Shown in pieces: positions 42,643-51,311 of a stretch of 64,000 bases of DNA. This DNA comes from Haladaptatus litoreus. Lineage in GTDB: Archaea > Halobacteriota > Halobacteria > Halobacteriales > Haladaptataceae. The DNA lies in assembly GCF_900156425.1 (NCBI RefSeq), contig NZ_FTNO01000002.1, positions 569,236 through 633,235 of the forward strand. The letters run 5' to 3'. Numbering within the stretch: position 1 is the first letter of the stretch; each line of letters opens with the position of its first letter. The notes under the pieces are model-generated. The model saw only the letters and a program-made list of their open reading frames with translations. It ran no database searches and had not been told where the DNA came from. Both the position numbers and the translations under genes were made by a program.

Positions 42643-44292
42643 ATGAGTCAGCGCATGCAAGGTCAGCCGATGATCGTAATGTCCGAGGATTCCCAACGCG
42701 TCAAAGACAAAGACGCACAGGAACACAACATCACCGCGGCGCGAGCGGTCGCGGATGCTGTACGTTCCACACTCGGACCGAAAGGGATGGACAAGATGCT
42801 CGTCGATTCGATGGGCGACGTGACCATCACGAACGACGGTGTCACCATCCTCAAAGAGATGGACATCGACAACCCGACGGCCGAGATGATTATCGAGGTC
42901 GCCGAAACCCAAGAGGACGAGGCGGGAGACGGCACCACGACGGCCGTCGCAGTGACGGGCGAACTCCTCAAGAACGCGCAGAATCTTCTCGAACAGGACA
43001 TCCACCCGACGGCGGTCATCAAAGGATTCCACCTCGCAAGCGAGAAGGCTCGCGAGGAAGTCGACAACATCGCGGAAAACGTCGACACCGACGACGAAGA
43101 ACTCCTCCGCAAGGTCGCAGAAACCAGCATGACCGGCAAGGGCGCGGAACTCAACAAGGAAGTTCTCAGCCAAATCATCGTTGACGCCGTGCAGGCGGTC
43201 ACCGTCGAGGACACCGTCGACCTCGAATTCATCAACATCGAGACGCAGACCGGCCGCTCCGCGGGCGAGTCCGAACTGCTCGAAGGCGCGGTCATCGACA
43301 AAGACCCCGTCCACGACAACATGCCGAAATCGGTCGAGGACGCCAAAGTTCTCCTCCTCAACGAAGCCGTCGAAGTCGAGGAAACCGACGTCGACACCGA
43401 AATCTCCATCAACGACCCCGACCAGCTCAAGAACTTCCTCGACCGTGAAGAAGCACAGCTGAAAGAGAAGGTCGAACAGATCAAGGAGACGGGCGCGAAC
43501 GTCGTCTTCTGCCAGAAAGGCATCGACGACCTCGCACAGCACTACCTCGCCAAGGAAGGCATCCTCGCCGTCCGACGCGCCAAAAAGAGCGACATCCAGT
43601 TCCTCCGCGAAGTTCTCGGCACGGACATCGTCTCGGACCTCGACAGCGCCTCCGAAGTCGAACTCGGAGAGGGAAGCGTCACCCGCGACGACAGCGACGA
43701 ACTGTTCTACGTCTCCGGCGGCGACGACGCTCACGGTGTCACGCTCCTCCTGCGTGGCTCCACCGACCACGTCGTTGACGAACTCGAACGCGGTATCACG
43801 GACGCTCTCGACGTCGTCGCACAGACCGTCAGCGACGGTCGCGTCGTCTCCGGCGGCGGAGCAATCGAAGTCGAACTCGCCTCCCGACTCCGCGACTACT
43901 CCGACAGCGTGGAAGGTCGAGAACAGCTCGCAGTCGAAGCGTTCGCCGACTCGCTCGAACTTGTCCCACGCGTTCTCGCCGAGAACGCCGGACTCGACTC
44001 CATCGACACGTTAGTCGACCTGCGCGCCGCACACGAAGACGGCGAGAAACGCGCTGGTCTGAACGTCTTCAGCAGCGACGTTGAGGACACCTTCGAGGCA
44101 GGCATCGTCGAGCCAGCCCACGCGAAAGAGCAGGCACTCTCCAGTGCCACCGAGGCCGCGAACCTCGTCCTCAAAATCGACGACATCATCTCCGCAGGCG
44201 ACCTCTCCACCGACAAAGGTGGCGACGAGGGCGCAGGCGGCCCACCAGCAGGCGGCATGGGTGGCATGGGCGGAATGGGCGGCGCGATGTAA
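42643..44292 (+). CDS. Thermosome subunit (group II chaperonin)
   Basis: A 549-residue chaperonin subunit. ATP-binding motifs: STLGPKGMDKMLVD, NDGVTILKEMDIDNP, GDGTTTAVAVTGELL and the C-terminal equatorial VVSGGGAIEVELA. The tail is the typical Gly-Met repeat (GGMGGMGGMGGAM). It assembles into double rings that fold proteins in the cytoplasm. Haloarchaea have two or three paralogues (cct1-3); which one this is cannot be decided here. The promoter upstream looks heat-inducible. Confidence 0.97.
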   Translation: MSQRMQGQPMIVMSEDSQRVKDKDAQEHNITAARAVADAVRSTLGPKGMDKMLVDSMGDVTITNDGVTILKEMDIDNPTAEMIIEVAETQEDEAGDGTTTAVAVTGELLKNAQNLLEQDIHPTAVIKGFHLASEKAREEVDNIAENVDTDDEELLRKVAETSMTGKGAELNKEVLSQIIVDAVQAVTVEDTVDLEFINIETQTGRSAGESELLEGAVIDKDPVHDNMPKSVEDAKVLLLNEAVEVEETDVDTEISINDPDQLKNFLDREEAQLKEKVEQIKETGANVVFCQKGIDDLAQHYLAKEGILAVRRAKKSDIQFLREVLGTDIVSDLDSASEVELGEGSVTRDDSDELFYVSGGDDAHGVTLLLRGSTDHVVDELERGITDALDVVAQTVSDGRVVSGGGAIEVELASRLRDYSDSVEGREQLAVEAFADSLELVPRVLAENAGLDSIDTLVDLRAAHEDGEKRAGLNVFSSDVEDTFEAGIVEPAHAKEQALSSATEAANLVLKIDDIISAGDLSTDKGGDEGAGGPPAGGMGGMGGMGGAM

Positions 44293-44472
44293 ATTCGGAC
44301 ACAGTCTGAACTCCACGCCCACTTCGACGAATCGTCGTTTAGCTGATTCACGCCATTTTTTGGGCACTCTATGGGTAGCGGTGCGTTTTCTGGACAGTCG
44401 GCACTTCTAACAGTTTCTTTCGACAATCGTGCCAGAATCACTATCCTCGCACCGTGATGATTTTCAGTTGCT

Positions 44473-45105
44473 GTGCCTTCCCAGAAAGACACCTCGGACG
44501 AGACGAACTCACACCAAACTAGTCGCCGCCGATTTCTCACGGCAGGTGCCGGAGTCGCTGTGACCGCCCTCGCGGTTCCAACCCTCAGCAGTACCGCAGT
44601 CGCACATTTCCCGAACGAACTCGACATCGACGTGAAACCGGACGACGATTCGAACGAAATCAATCTCGATGGTCGCGGTGTCGTTCCCGTCGCAGTCCAT
44701 CAAACCGACGAGTTCGACCCAACCAGCGAAGCGGTTCGCTATCGATTCGGGTCGCCCGCCGCCGTCGCTGACGGCGGCGGGGCGTGCCCAGTTCACGAGG
44801 GACACGTAGAAGACGTCGATGGAGATGGCAGTGACGAACTCCTTCTCCACTTCCGGGTTCAGGACGCCGGATTCGAAGGAAACGAGACGGAGGCCGAACT
44901 TCGCTGGGAGAAGGACGATTCCGGCGAACACGGCTTTTACGGGCGCGATTCCGTGACAATCGTGGGGAGTGCCCACGAACACGGTGGAGATGACGATTCG
45001 ATGGACGAAGACGAGAGCGGGCATCAACACGGAAGCGAGCATCAACACGGGAGCGAAACTCAGCACGAACACGGAGAGACGGAAGAAAACGAAAGCGGGT
45101 GCTGA
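44473..45105 (+). CDS. Tat-exported protein with His-rich tail
   Basis: A 210-residue protein with GTG start at 44473. The N-terminus has a twin-arginine signal (SRRRFLTAGAGVAVTALA, R18-R20) with cleavage likely after STAVAH-type AxA. The mature part (about 50-160) resembles a calcium/metal-related beta fold (IDVKPDDDSNEINLDGRGVVPVAV and VDGDGSDELLLHF, as in proteins with EF-like DxDGD loops). The tail repeats H-Q-H-G-S-E units, a likely metal (Ni, Cu, Zn) chelator, and ends in Cys. Its role may be metal storage or surface binding. Confidence 0.8.
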   Translation: MPSQKDTSDETNSHQTSRRRFLTAGAGVAVTALAVPTLSSTAVAHFPNELDIDVKPDDDSNEINLDGRGVVPVAVHQTDEFDPTSEAVRYRFGSPAAVADGGGACPVHEGHVEDVDGDGSDELLLHFRVQDAGFEGNETEAELRWEKDDSGEHGFYGRDSVTIVGSAHEHGGDDDSMDEDESGHQHGSEHQHGSETQHEHGETEENESGC

Positions 45106-45270
45106 GAGCGGGAAATCACGCTTGTAACGGTTTTCTTTTCCCGATTTATTGCTCTCGACTATCCAAGAAACGATTGCTCGAAAAACATCCCAAAAACCAC
45201 GACTCTCCGCGAAAGCCACACGAAAACCGCAAAAGATGGAACTAAGTGGGAACCACGTTTTCCTCCGACT

Positions 45271-46260
45271 ATGGAAACACTCCTGCTCAATCAGGATGCC
45301 GTAGACGAGAATACGCAGATGCCCGAACTCATCCGGGCTATCGAGGACGCCTTCGCGGCGTATGCGACCGGGGACGCACAGATGCCCGCAAAATCCTACA
45401 TCGACTTGCCGCAGTACAACGGCGACTTCCGGTCGATGCCCGCCTACCTCGACGCGGACGACTGGGACGCCGCGGGCATCAAATGGGTGAACGTCCACCC
45501 CGACAATCCCGAGGAGTTCGACCTGCCGACCGTCATGGGAACGATGGTGTACAGCGACCCCGAAACCGCGTTTCCGCTGGCGATTATGGACGGTACGGAA
45601 CTCACCATGAAGCGCACCGGTGCGGCGGCGGCAGTCGCAACCGACCACCTCGCCGTGGAAGACGCGACGAGCATGGGCCTCATCGGCGCGGGCGTTCAGT
45701 CCTACACGCAGCTGGAGGCGATTTCGGAGATTCGTCCAATCGAGGAAGTCGTCATCAGCGACCTGAACGAGGAAGCCGTCGCGGACTTCATCGACTACTT
45801 CGATGACGACTTCGACGTTCGCGCGGGTTCGATTTCCGAGGCCGCATCCTGCGACGTGCTTTCGACGGTCACGCCCGTCGAAAGCCCAATCGTCTCCGCC
45901 GAGAACCTCGGCGAGCACACGCACGTCAACGCCATGGGTGCGGACGCGGAAGGCAAACACGAACTGGCGGACGAAATCCTGCTGAACGCGAAACTCGTCA
46001 TCGACGACCACGCACAGACGACTCACTCCGGCGAAATCAACGTCCCGTACAACGAGGGCGTCCTCTCGGACGACGACATTCACGGCGACATCGGCGACAT
46101 CGTCATCGGCGACCTTTCCGGGCGAACCGAAGACGACGGCGTCACCGTCTTCGACAGCACCGGACTGGCGATTCAGGACGTGGCCGCCGCTCACGTCGTC
46201 TACGAACACGCGAACGAAAACGACAACGGCTACCCATTCGACCTCCTCGGCGTCCAGTAA
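45271..46260 (+). CDS. Ornithine cyclodeaminase / archaeal alanine dehydrogenase family protein
   Basis: A 329-residue member of the OCD/mu-crystallin family. The NAD-binding site is MGLIGAGVQSYTQLEAI (GxGxQ). Substrate-side residues include K41 in MPAKSYIDLP and the segment MDGTELTMKRTGAAAAVATDHLA. In archaea this family includes an NAD-dependent alanine dehydrogenase (as in Archaeoglobus) as well as ornithine cyclodeaminase and ectoine-related enzymes; which one applies is not decided. Single gene, preceded by an ACTAAGTGGG box. Confidence 0.9.
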   Translation: METLLLNQDAVDENTQMPELIRAIEDAFAAYATGDAQMPAKSYIDLPQYNGDFRSMPAYLDADDWDAAGIKWVNVHPDNPEEFDLPTVMGTMVYSDPETAFPLAIMDGTELTMKRTGAAAAVATDHLAVEDATSMGLIGAGVQSYTQLEAISEIRPIEEVVISDLNEEAVADFIDYFDDDFDVRAGSISEAASCDVLSTVTPVESPIVSAENLGEHTHVNAMGADAEGKHELADEILLNAKLVIDDHAQTTHSGEINVPYNEGVLSDDDIHGDIGDIVIGDLSGRTEDDGVTVFDSTGLAIQDVAAAHVVYEHANENDNGYPFDLLGVQ

Positions 46261-46296
46261 TCTCGTCGCGTTATTTTCGGTGCGGTGTTTTTGCCA

Positions 46297-46524
46297 CTAC
46301 TCTTCGTCACCGATTGGTGCCTTCTGTGCAAGTGCTTCGGTCAGTTTCGAGATTGCCCACACGATGACCAGAAACGGCAACAGTGGCACCATCAGCACGA
46401 GCAGTCCGAGAAATATTGCGATACCGATGGCGTTCATTTCGCTGTCCGGATGCCCGTGATACGGCGGCGTGACCGTCCGGAATGCCTTCTTTACCGGTTG
46501 TAGCTCAGACTCCCCTTGGCTCAT
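46297..46524 (-). CDS. Small membrane protein (DUF7535-like, 75 aa)
   Basis: A 75-residue protein: an N-terminal polar part (KKAFRTVTPPYHGHPDSEMNAIG) and two hydrophobic stretches (31-47 and 48-62) that may form one hairpin. The TVTPPYxGHPDxEM segment is the mark of a haloarchaeal family I recall as DUF7535. It is divergent from the Ski2-like helicase gene. Function unknown. Confidence 0.75.
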   Translation of the reverse strand: MSQGESELQPVKKAFRTVTPPYHGHPDSEMNAIGIAIFLGLLVLMVPLLPFLVIVWAISKLTEALAQKAPIGDEE

Positions 46525-46671
46525 GCTGAAATAGTGGTCTGCGAAAATGATAAGCGTTCTCACGGAACGCCAATTTCGGCACCACGGTACTCTCCCGCAG
46601 AACTGGCGGAACGAAACCGCTGTCACGAACGAGTACAGAAACGCCTTTCTGCCCCCCACTCTGCCTACGAA

Positions 46672-49017
46672 ATGATGCAGGTCTCCGAGGCGGTTCCCGA
46701 GTTCGCGGAGGCGTTTGCCTTCGAGGAGTTCAACCGGATGCAGAGAGAGATGCTCCCCGCACTGCTCGACAGCGGGGAGAACGTAGTCGCCAGCGCGCCG
46801 ACGGCGAGCGGGAAAACCGCCCTCGCGGAACTGGCGATTTGCAAGGCGCTGGGCGACGGCGGCACCGCGCTGTTCATCGCGCCAATGCGCGCACTGACGA
46901 ACGAAAAGGAAACCGAATGGGAACGCTTCGAGGAACTCGGCTATTCGGTCTACGTCGTCACGGGCGAGCGCGATTTGAATCCACGGCGGGCGGAGCGCGC
47001 CGACATTCTCGTGATGACGCCGGAGAAAACCGATTCTGCGACTCGGAAACACGACTCTGCACGCTATTCATTTATCACCAACGTGGACTGCTGTGTCATC
47101 GACGAGGTTCACCTGCTCGATTCGGACAAACGCGGGAGCGTCCTCGAAGTGACAATCTCGCGCCTGCGGAGACTTTGTGACCCACGCATCGTCGCGCTTT
47201 CCGCGACGATGCCGAACGTAAAGGACGTGGCAAATTGGCTGGATGCACCGCCAGAAACCACCTTCGAGTTCGGTGACGATTACCGCCCCGTGGATTTGCA
47301 CGCGGACGTGAAAACGTACACCCACGGCGACAACTCCTTCGCGGACAAATACCGCCGACTCTATCGCGCGCTCGACCTTGCGGAACCGCACGTTCGCGAG
47401 GACGGGCAGGCTCTCGTGTTCGTCTCTTCTCGACAAGACACGGTGCAGGCGGCGAAGAAAACCCGCGACGAAATCGCCGAGAGAGATATTCCAATCGGGG
47501 CACGCGGCGACTACGATTTCCACACCGAAACGCAAGAACTGCGGAACGACACACTGCGAAACTCCGTGCTGGACGGGGTCGCCTTCCACCACGCCGGACT
47601 GTCGAAAAACGACCGCGACATGGTCGAAGAGTGGTTCAAGGAGGGACAAATCCAAATCCTCTTTTCGACCTCCACGCTCGCGTGGGGTGTCAACCTCCCC
47701 GCCAGATGCGTCGTTTTGCGGGATACCAAACTCCACGACCCCCTTGAGGGCGAGGTGGATATGAGTCCCTTGGACGTGCTCCAGATGCTCGGACGGGCAG
47801 GTAGACCGGGCTACGACGACGTTGGCTACGGGTGGGTCGTCTGTGACTACGCGGACGCGGACAAATACCGGAAACTGCTCCGTGAGGGGAAGGAAATCGA
47901 ATCCCGACTGGCGGAAGATTTGGACTCCCACCTGAACGCCGAAATCGCCATGGGCACCATCTCGGATTTGGAGGACGTGATGTCGTGGCTCGAAACGACG
48001 TTCTACTACGTTCGGGCGCAGAGCAAGCCTGACCAGTACGATTTCGAGAACATCCGTGACCATGTCCGAACCACGCTCAAACGACTCGTCTCTCGCGGAT
48101 TCGTGGAACGCGGCGACGACCTTTCAATCGACGGCACTGCACTCGCCATGCTGACCTCGAAGTTCTACCTCGACCTCGACACGGCGGAGCGATTCCGCAC
48201 ACTCGCCGAAAAGGAGGAAATCGACACCCCTGCCATCCTCGAAGCGGTGGCCGGGGCTGCCGAGTTCGACAGCGTGAACGCCCGACAGTCGGAACGCGAC
48301 GCCATCAACTCCGTTCTCATCGGACAGGATTCGGGCGATTTGGAAGGGGGCGGGCGAAAAGTCCTTGCCATCCTTTGCGCCAGCATGACCGGTTCGACGC
48401 CGGGCGAACTCCGGAGCGACGCGTGGGTCATCCAGCAGAACGCAGTTCGTCTCCTCGCCGCACTGCGTGCGTTTTTGAAGCGACTCGACCGCCCGATGGC
48501 CGCGAATCTCGCAACCCGCGTCGAAGCGCGACTGGAAAACGGCGTGGACGAGCGTTCCGTCGGACTCACCGCAATCGACGGCGTGGGCGCTGGCCGGGCG
48601 AACAAACTGGCAAAAGAAGGACTGGAAACGCCCGCCGACGTGTGCGAGGCGGGCGTAGACGGCCTCATCGACGCCGGACTCTCCGAAGGTGTCGCCGAGC
48701 AGGTGGAAGAGAGCGCCCGCGAACTTCCCAACGTGGGAATCGAATGGGGCGACTTCCCCACCCGAATCGCACGCGGAGAAAACGACATGCGGGAAGTCAC
48801 TCTGCGAAATCGGGGGCAGGGCGAGCAGGCGGTCGTCGAAGTCACCGTCAACGGCATCGAGATGACGACGAAATCGACGTACCTCGATTCCGACGCCTCG
48901 GTTCCCGTCGGCGTCTTCGGCGGCACCGACGACGAGATGGAGTTCGTGGTTCGAGTCGCGTTCCCCGACCTTCCGCTGGTTCCGATTGCCGACTCGCGAA
49001 CTGTGCGAGTTGAGTGA
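46672..49017 (+). CDS. Ski2-like DEAD/DEAH-box helicase with Sec63-like C-terminus
   Basis: About 781 residues. Helicase motifs: Q-motif region FEEFNRMQREML, Walker A APTASGKTALAE, motif II DEVHLLDSD (DEVH), motif III LSATMPN, motif VI MLGRAGRPGYD. Behind the core come a winged helix, a ratchet-type domain, a helix-hairpin-helix (IDGVGAGRANKLAKEG) and an immunoglobulin-like Sec63 C-terminal domain (about 670-781). It is near Hel308/Brr2/ASCC3 helicases, probably acting on DNA forks or RNP. Start taken at the ATG ATG pair at 46672, because the 52 codons upstream lie over the divergent gene. Confidence 0.85.
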   Translation: MMQVSEAVPEFAEAFAFEEFNRMQREMLPALLDSGENVVASAPTASGKTALAELAICKALGDGGTALFIAPMRALTNEKETEWERFEELGYSVYVVTGERDLNPRRAERADILVMTPEKTDSATRKHDSARYSFITNVDCCVIDEVHLLDSDKRGSVLEVTISRLRRLCDPRIVALSATMPNVKDVANWLDAPPETTFEFGDDYRPVDLHADVKTYTHGDNSFADKYRRLYRALDLAEPHVREDGQALVFVSSRQDTVQAAKKTRDEIAERDIPIGARGDYDFHTETQELRNDTLRNSVLDGVAFHHAGLSKNDRDMVEEWFKEGQIQILFSTSTLAWGVNLPARCVVLRDTKLHDPLEGEVDMSPLDVLQMLGRAGRPGYDDVGYGWVVCDYADADKYRKLLREGKEIESRLAEDLDSHLNAEIAMGTISDLEDVMSWLETTFYYVRAQSKPDQYDFENIRDHVRTTLKRLVSRGFVERGDDLSIDGTALAMLTSKFYLDLDTAERFRTLAEKEEIDTPAILEAVAGAAEFDSVNARQSERDAINSVLIGQDSGDLEGGGRKVLAILCASMTGSTPGELRSDAWVIQQNAVRLLAALRAFLKRLDRPMAANLATRVEARLENGVDERSVGLTAIDGVGAGRANKLAKEGLETPADVCEAGVDGLIDAGLSEGVAEQVEESARELPNVGIEWGDFPTRIARGENDMREVTLRNRGQGEQAVVEVTVNGIEMTTKSTYLDSDASVPVGVFGGTDDEMEFVVRVAFPDLPLVPIADSRTVRVE

Positions 49018-49024
49018 TTCCGGG

Positions 49025-49699
49025 CTAGTTCAGCAACTCTTCTCGAAGTTCCTCCGGCGACGAGACGACCATGTCCGCTGCCGACAAATCCAACTCTTTT
49101 GCACCGTTCGGATAGCCGATGCAGTAGGTTCCCGCGCGAACCGCCGATTCGACGCCGTTCTCGGAATCCTCCACCGCGGCGCATTCGTCGGCGCGTGCAC
49201 CGAGCAAGCCCGCGGCGTGTTCGAAAATCGCGGGTTCTGGCTTGCCGGGCGCGTCGATGTCCTCGGCGCTGACGACTTCCGAAAATTCGAGGTCGAAACG
49301 GTCCAGGACGATTTCTATCCAGTGGTGCGGGGAAGAGGAGACGAGGGCGATTTCGGTTCCGTTGTTGCGGAGGTCGGCGAGGAGGTCGTGGAAGCCGTCC
49401 ATCAGCGAGACGTGCTCGCTGTAGAGTTTCTTCGCGGCCTCGTCGTAGATGGCGATGAACTCCTCTTTCGTCGCGGTCGTTTGGTACTCCGAATCGAGGT
49501 AGTCGTAGATTTCGCGGTAATTCATCCCCGTGATTTCGTCCGCCGCTACGTCTTCTTCGACCACTTCGGGAAAGATTGTTTCCTCTTCGAGTTCGACCCA
49601 GAAATCCTCCGAGTTCACGATGACGCCGTCCATGTCGAACAACACTGCGTTCGGTGGTTCGCCGTTCGGTGCTCCGCCGCTCGGTTTCGTTCCGTCCAT
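49025..49699 (-). CDS. HAD-superfamily hydrolase (beta-phosphoglucomutase-like)
   Basis: A 224-residue HAD phosphatase of subclass I. Motif I is LFDMDGVIVNSEDFW (nucleophile D and acid/base D), motif II is ALVSSSP, the motif III lysine is in APGKPEPAIFE and motif IV is VEDSENGV. The helical cap between motif I and II resembles PGM-like phosphatases. The substrate, a small phosphorylated metabolite, is unknown. It converges with the helicase gene with an 7-base gap. Confidence 0.92.
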   Translation of the reverse strand: MDGTKPSGGAPNGEPPNAVLFDMDGVIVNSEDFWVELEEETIFPEVVEEDVAADEITGMNYREIYDYLDSEYQTTATKEEFIAIYDEAAKKLYSEHVSLMDGFHDLLADLRNNGTEIALVSSSPHHWIEIVLDRFDLEFSEVVSAEDIDAPGKPEPAIFEHAAGLLGARADECAAVEDSENGVESAVRAGTYCIGYPNGAKELDLSAADMVVSSPEELREELLN

Positions 49700-49775
49700 T
49701 TTCCCTTACTTCTCCCGGTTCCCTCAAAGTCCTTCGCCCGAATCTTTAAATCCGAAACCGCGACCACTCCGGGCT

Positions 49776-50525
49776 ATGACCGAAACGATTCGCGTGTTCG
49801 CTGGCGACTGTACGATTACGACGGACGGCGACACGAAACAGAACCGACGCGGCGAGATGGTCGCCATCCTGAAGCCCGACGACACCCTGCTCGTTCACGA
49901 TATTGATGGGTACCAGCCAGTCGAATGGCTGACCCGCGCCGAAACCACTCACGCGAGTCTCGACGGCGATACCTTCACGCTCGTCGCGGCGACCAGCGAC
50001 CGCCGGGTTCGCGTAGACTGTCACACCGGCTACGGCATTTCCCGGTATCCGGGGTCGAAAGCCGGCATTCCGGTTGGCACCTGCCCGCACTGTGACGGCG
50101 CACTGACGCGAGCGAAAGGAGCAGTTTCCTGCCTCGGTTGTCGCCGGGAGTACAGCATCCCGCGCAACGCCAGCGTCGGCGGGGATTCCTGCGACTGCGG
50201 CTTGCCGACCATGCGCGTCGAACGCGGCGCAGAGTTCGAACTCTGTCTCGACAGAAATTGCGGAACTGTCCTTGAGGCTGTCCAAGAACGATTCGACCGC
50301 GAGTGGGACTGCCCCGAGTGCGGTGCCGACCTCCGGATTTTGCGTCGAGGTGGAATCATCGCAGGCTGTGACCGCTATCCCGACTGTGAAACCGGGTTTG
50401 GCGTTCCGAACGGTCGAATCGTCGATTGGTGTGACTGTGGGCTGCCTGTGTTTCGGACGCGAACTGGGCGGCGGTGTTTGGCCACCGATTGTGAGGAGTT
50501 CGGAAGCGAGGGTTTGGACGAGTGA
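49776..50525 (+). CDS. NucS N-terminal-like domain fused to zinc ribbons
   Basis: A 249-residue protein. The first 85 residues (MTETIRVFAGDCTITTDG...RRGEMVAILKPDDTLLVHDIDGYQPVEWL) resemble the N-terminal DNA-binding barrel of endonuclease NucS, while the nuclease domain is missing. Then come cysteine-rich modules: a CxxC pair site (CPHCDGAL...CLGCRREY), a CDC-GLP module, CPECGADLRILRRGGIIAGCDRYPDC of topoisomerase I zinc-finger type, and a last CDCGLPVF...C. Probably binds single-stranded or branched DNA. The ATG at 49776 lies 26 bases after TCTTTAAATCC. Confidence 0.82.
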   Translation: MTETIRVFAGDCTITTDGDTKQNRRGEMVAILKPDDTLLVHDIDGYQPVEWLTRAETTHASLDGDTFTLVAATSDRRVRVDCHTGYGISRYPGSKAGIPVGTCPHCDGALTRAKGAVSCLGCRREYSIPRNASVGGDSCDCGLPTMRVERGAEFELCLDRNCGTVLEAVQERFDREWDCPECGADLRILRRGGIIAGCDRYPDCETGFGVPNGRIVDWCDCGLPVFRTRTGRRCLATDCEEFGSEGLDE

Positions 50526-50584
50526 GTGTACTCTTCTGACTCTCTAGAGACGGTTGTCTACCTAGTGAATCGCCAAATTTTCCA

Positions 50585-50925
50585 AACCACTGTGGCGCGC
50601 GCTGGCACAGCACCGAGGAGTTACCTCCGAGGTGCTGTGCTGACGGCGTGCGAGGGATGACTGAGTGAGCAACGCGAACGAAGGAATCGGTTGGGGAGGA
50701 CGTGGCTGATGCGGTGTGGAGTGGTTTGCGGTCTTCATTAGAGTCGTGATTTGCTTACTGCTAACTGAGTAGTCTGATTGGTTGTGTTTTGGCAAATCAC
50801 GACTCCAGTGAAAACCGCCACAGCCACGCCCACAGACCTCCCCAACCGACTCTCTCACTCGTTGTCGCTCGTTTCAGTTGTCCCTCGCGCGCGTTCTCGC
50901 ACGCGCCAAGGAAGTTGGCTGATTT
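50585..50925. repeat. Dispersed inverted-repeat element, copies B1 and B2 head to head
   Basis: Two units diverge from a centre with perfect 14-base inverted repeats (50741-50754 and 50792-50805: GAGTCGTGATTTGC and its complement) around a 37-base spacer. B1 (minus orientation) runs left with the core CCTCCCCAACCGATTCC (complement near 50680-50696) to a hairpin at 50605-50640: a 10-bp outer stem, GA opposite GA (TC opposite TC in unit sense), a 4-bp inner stem and a 4-base loop. B2 (plus) has a diverged core (50842-50858) and only a short GC hairpin (50896-50915). The whole stretch 50526-50983 has no gene. Confidence 0.75.
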
Positions 50926-50983
50926 CGAGAAATCTGAAAACAGCGTCACAATCGCAAGAAGTAGACTGCTATTTAACGCTCAT

Positions 50984-51178
50984 TTATCGTGTTTGTCGTC
51001 TGTTTTTCCGTTCTTTTTCCTTTTTGATATTGCTCCCGTGCTTCCCCAAGTGCGATAATCCATCGAAATAGTGGAAGATCTTTTCCCCAGTACCAATTCC
51101 AAACAGCCCAAATCCGACGAGAACGACTATCTGGAGAAACGATTCAGATGCACTTGGAACCGGCCCGAACAGAATCAT
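50984..51178 (-). CDS. Possible small membrane protein (64 aa)
   Basis: A 64-codon minus-strand frame in an AT-rich stretch (about 50950-51260). It predicts one hydrophobic helix (FLQIVVLVGFGLFGIGTG) and a very basic tail (KKEKERKNRRQTR), which is unlike most haloarchaeal proteins and might reflect foreign DNA. ATG at 51178, with an AT-rich upstream region but no clear TATA box. Could be spurious. Confidence 0.35.
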   Translation of the reverse strand: MILFGPVPSASESFLQIVVLVGFGLFGIGTGEKIFHYFDGLSHLGKHGSNIKKEKERKNRRQTR

Positions 51179-51311
51179 ACTTTCTCATTGGTTATTTTGT
51201 ATTGTTTCTATTTTGTGTTTTCTACCGCCATCGTATGTCTGGTATTCTCACTGTCCGGAAAAGCCCTCTCGAAGTCGCAGTGCCTTTGGCGGCGCACGCC
51301 ACACAGAGTGT

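Noticed and set aside
44509..46209. 566-codon minus-strand open frame
   Set aside because: Covers the Tat protein and the OCD-family gene on the other strand; no motif, odd composition, so an antisense shadow.
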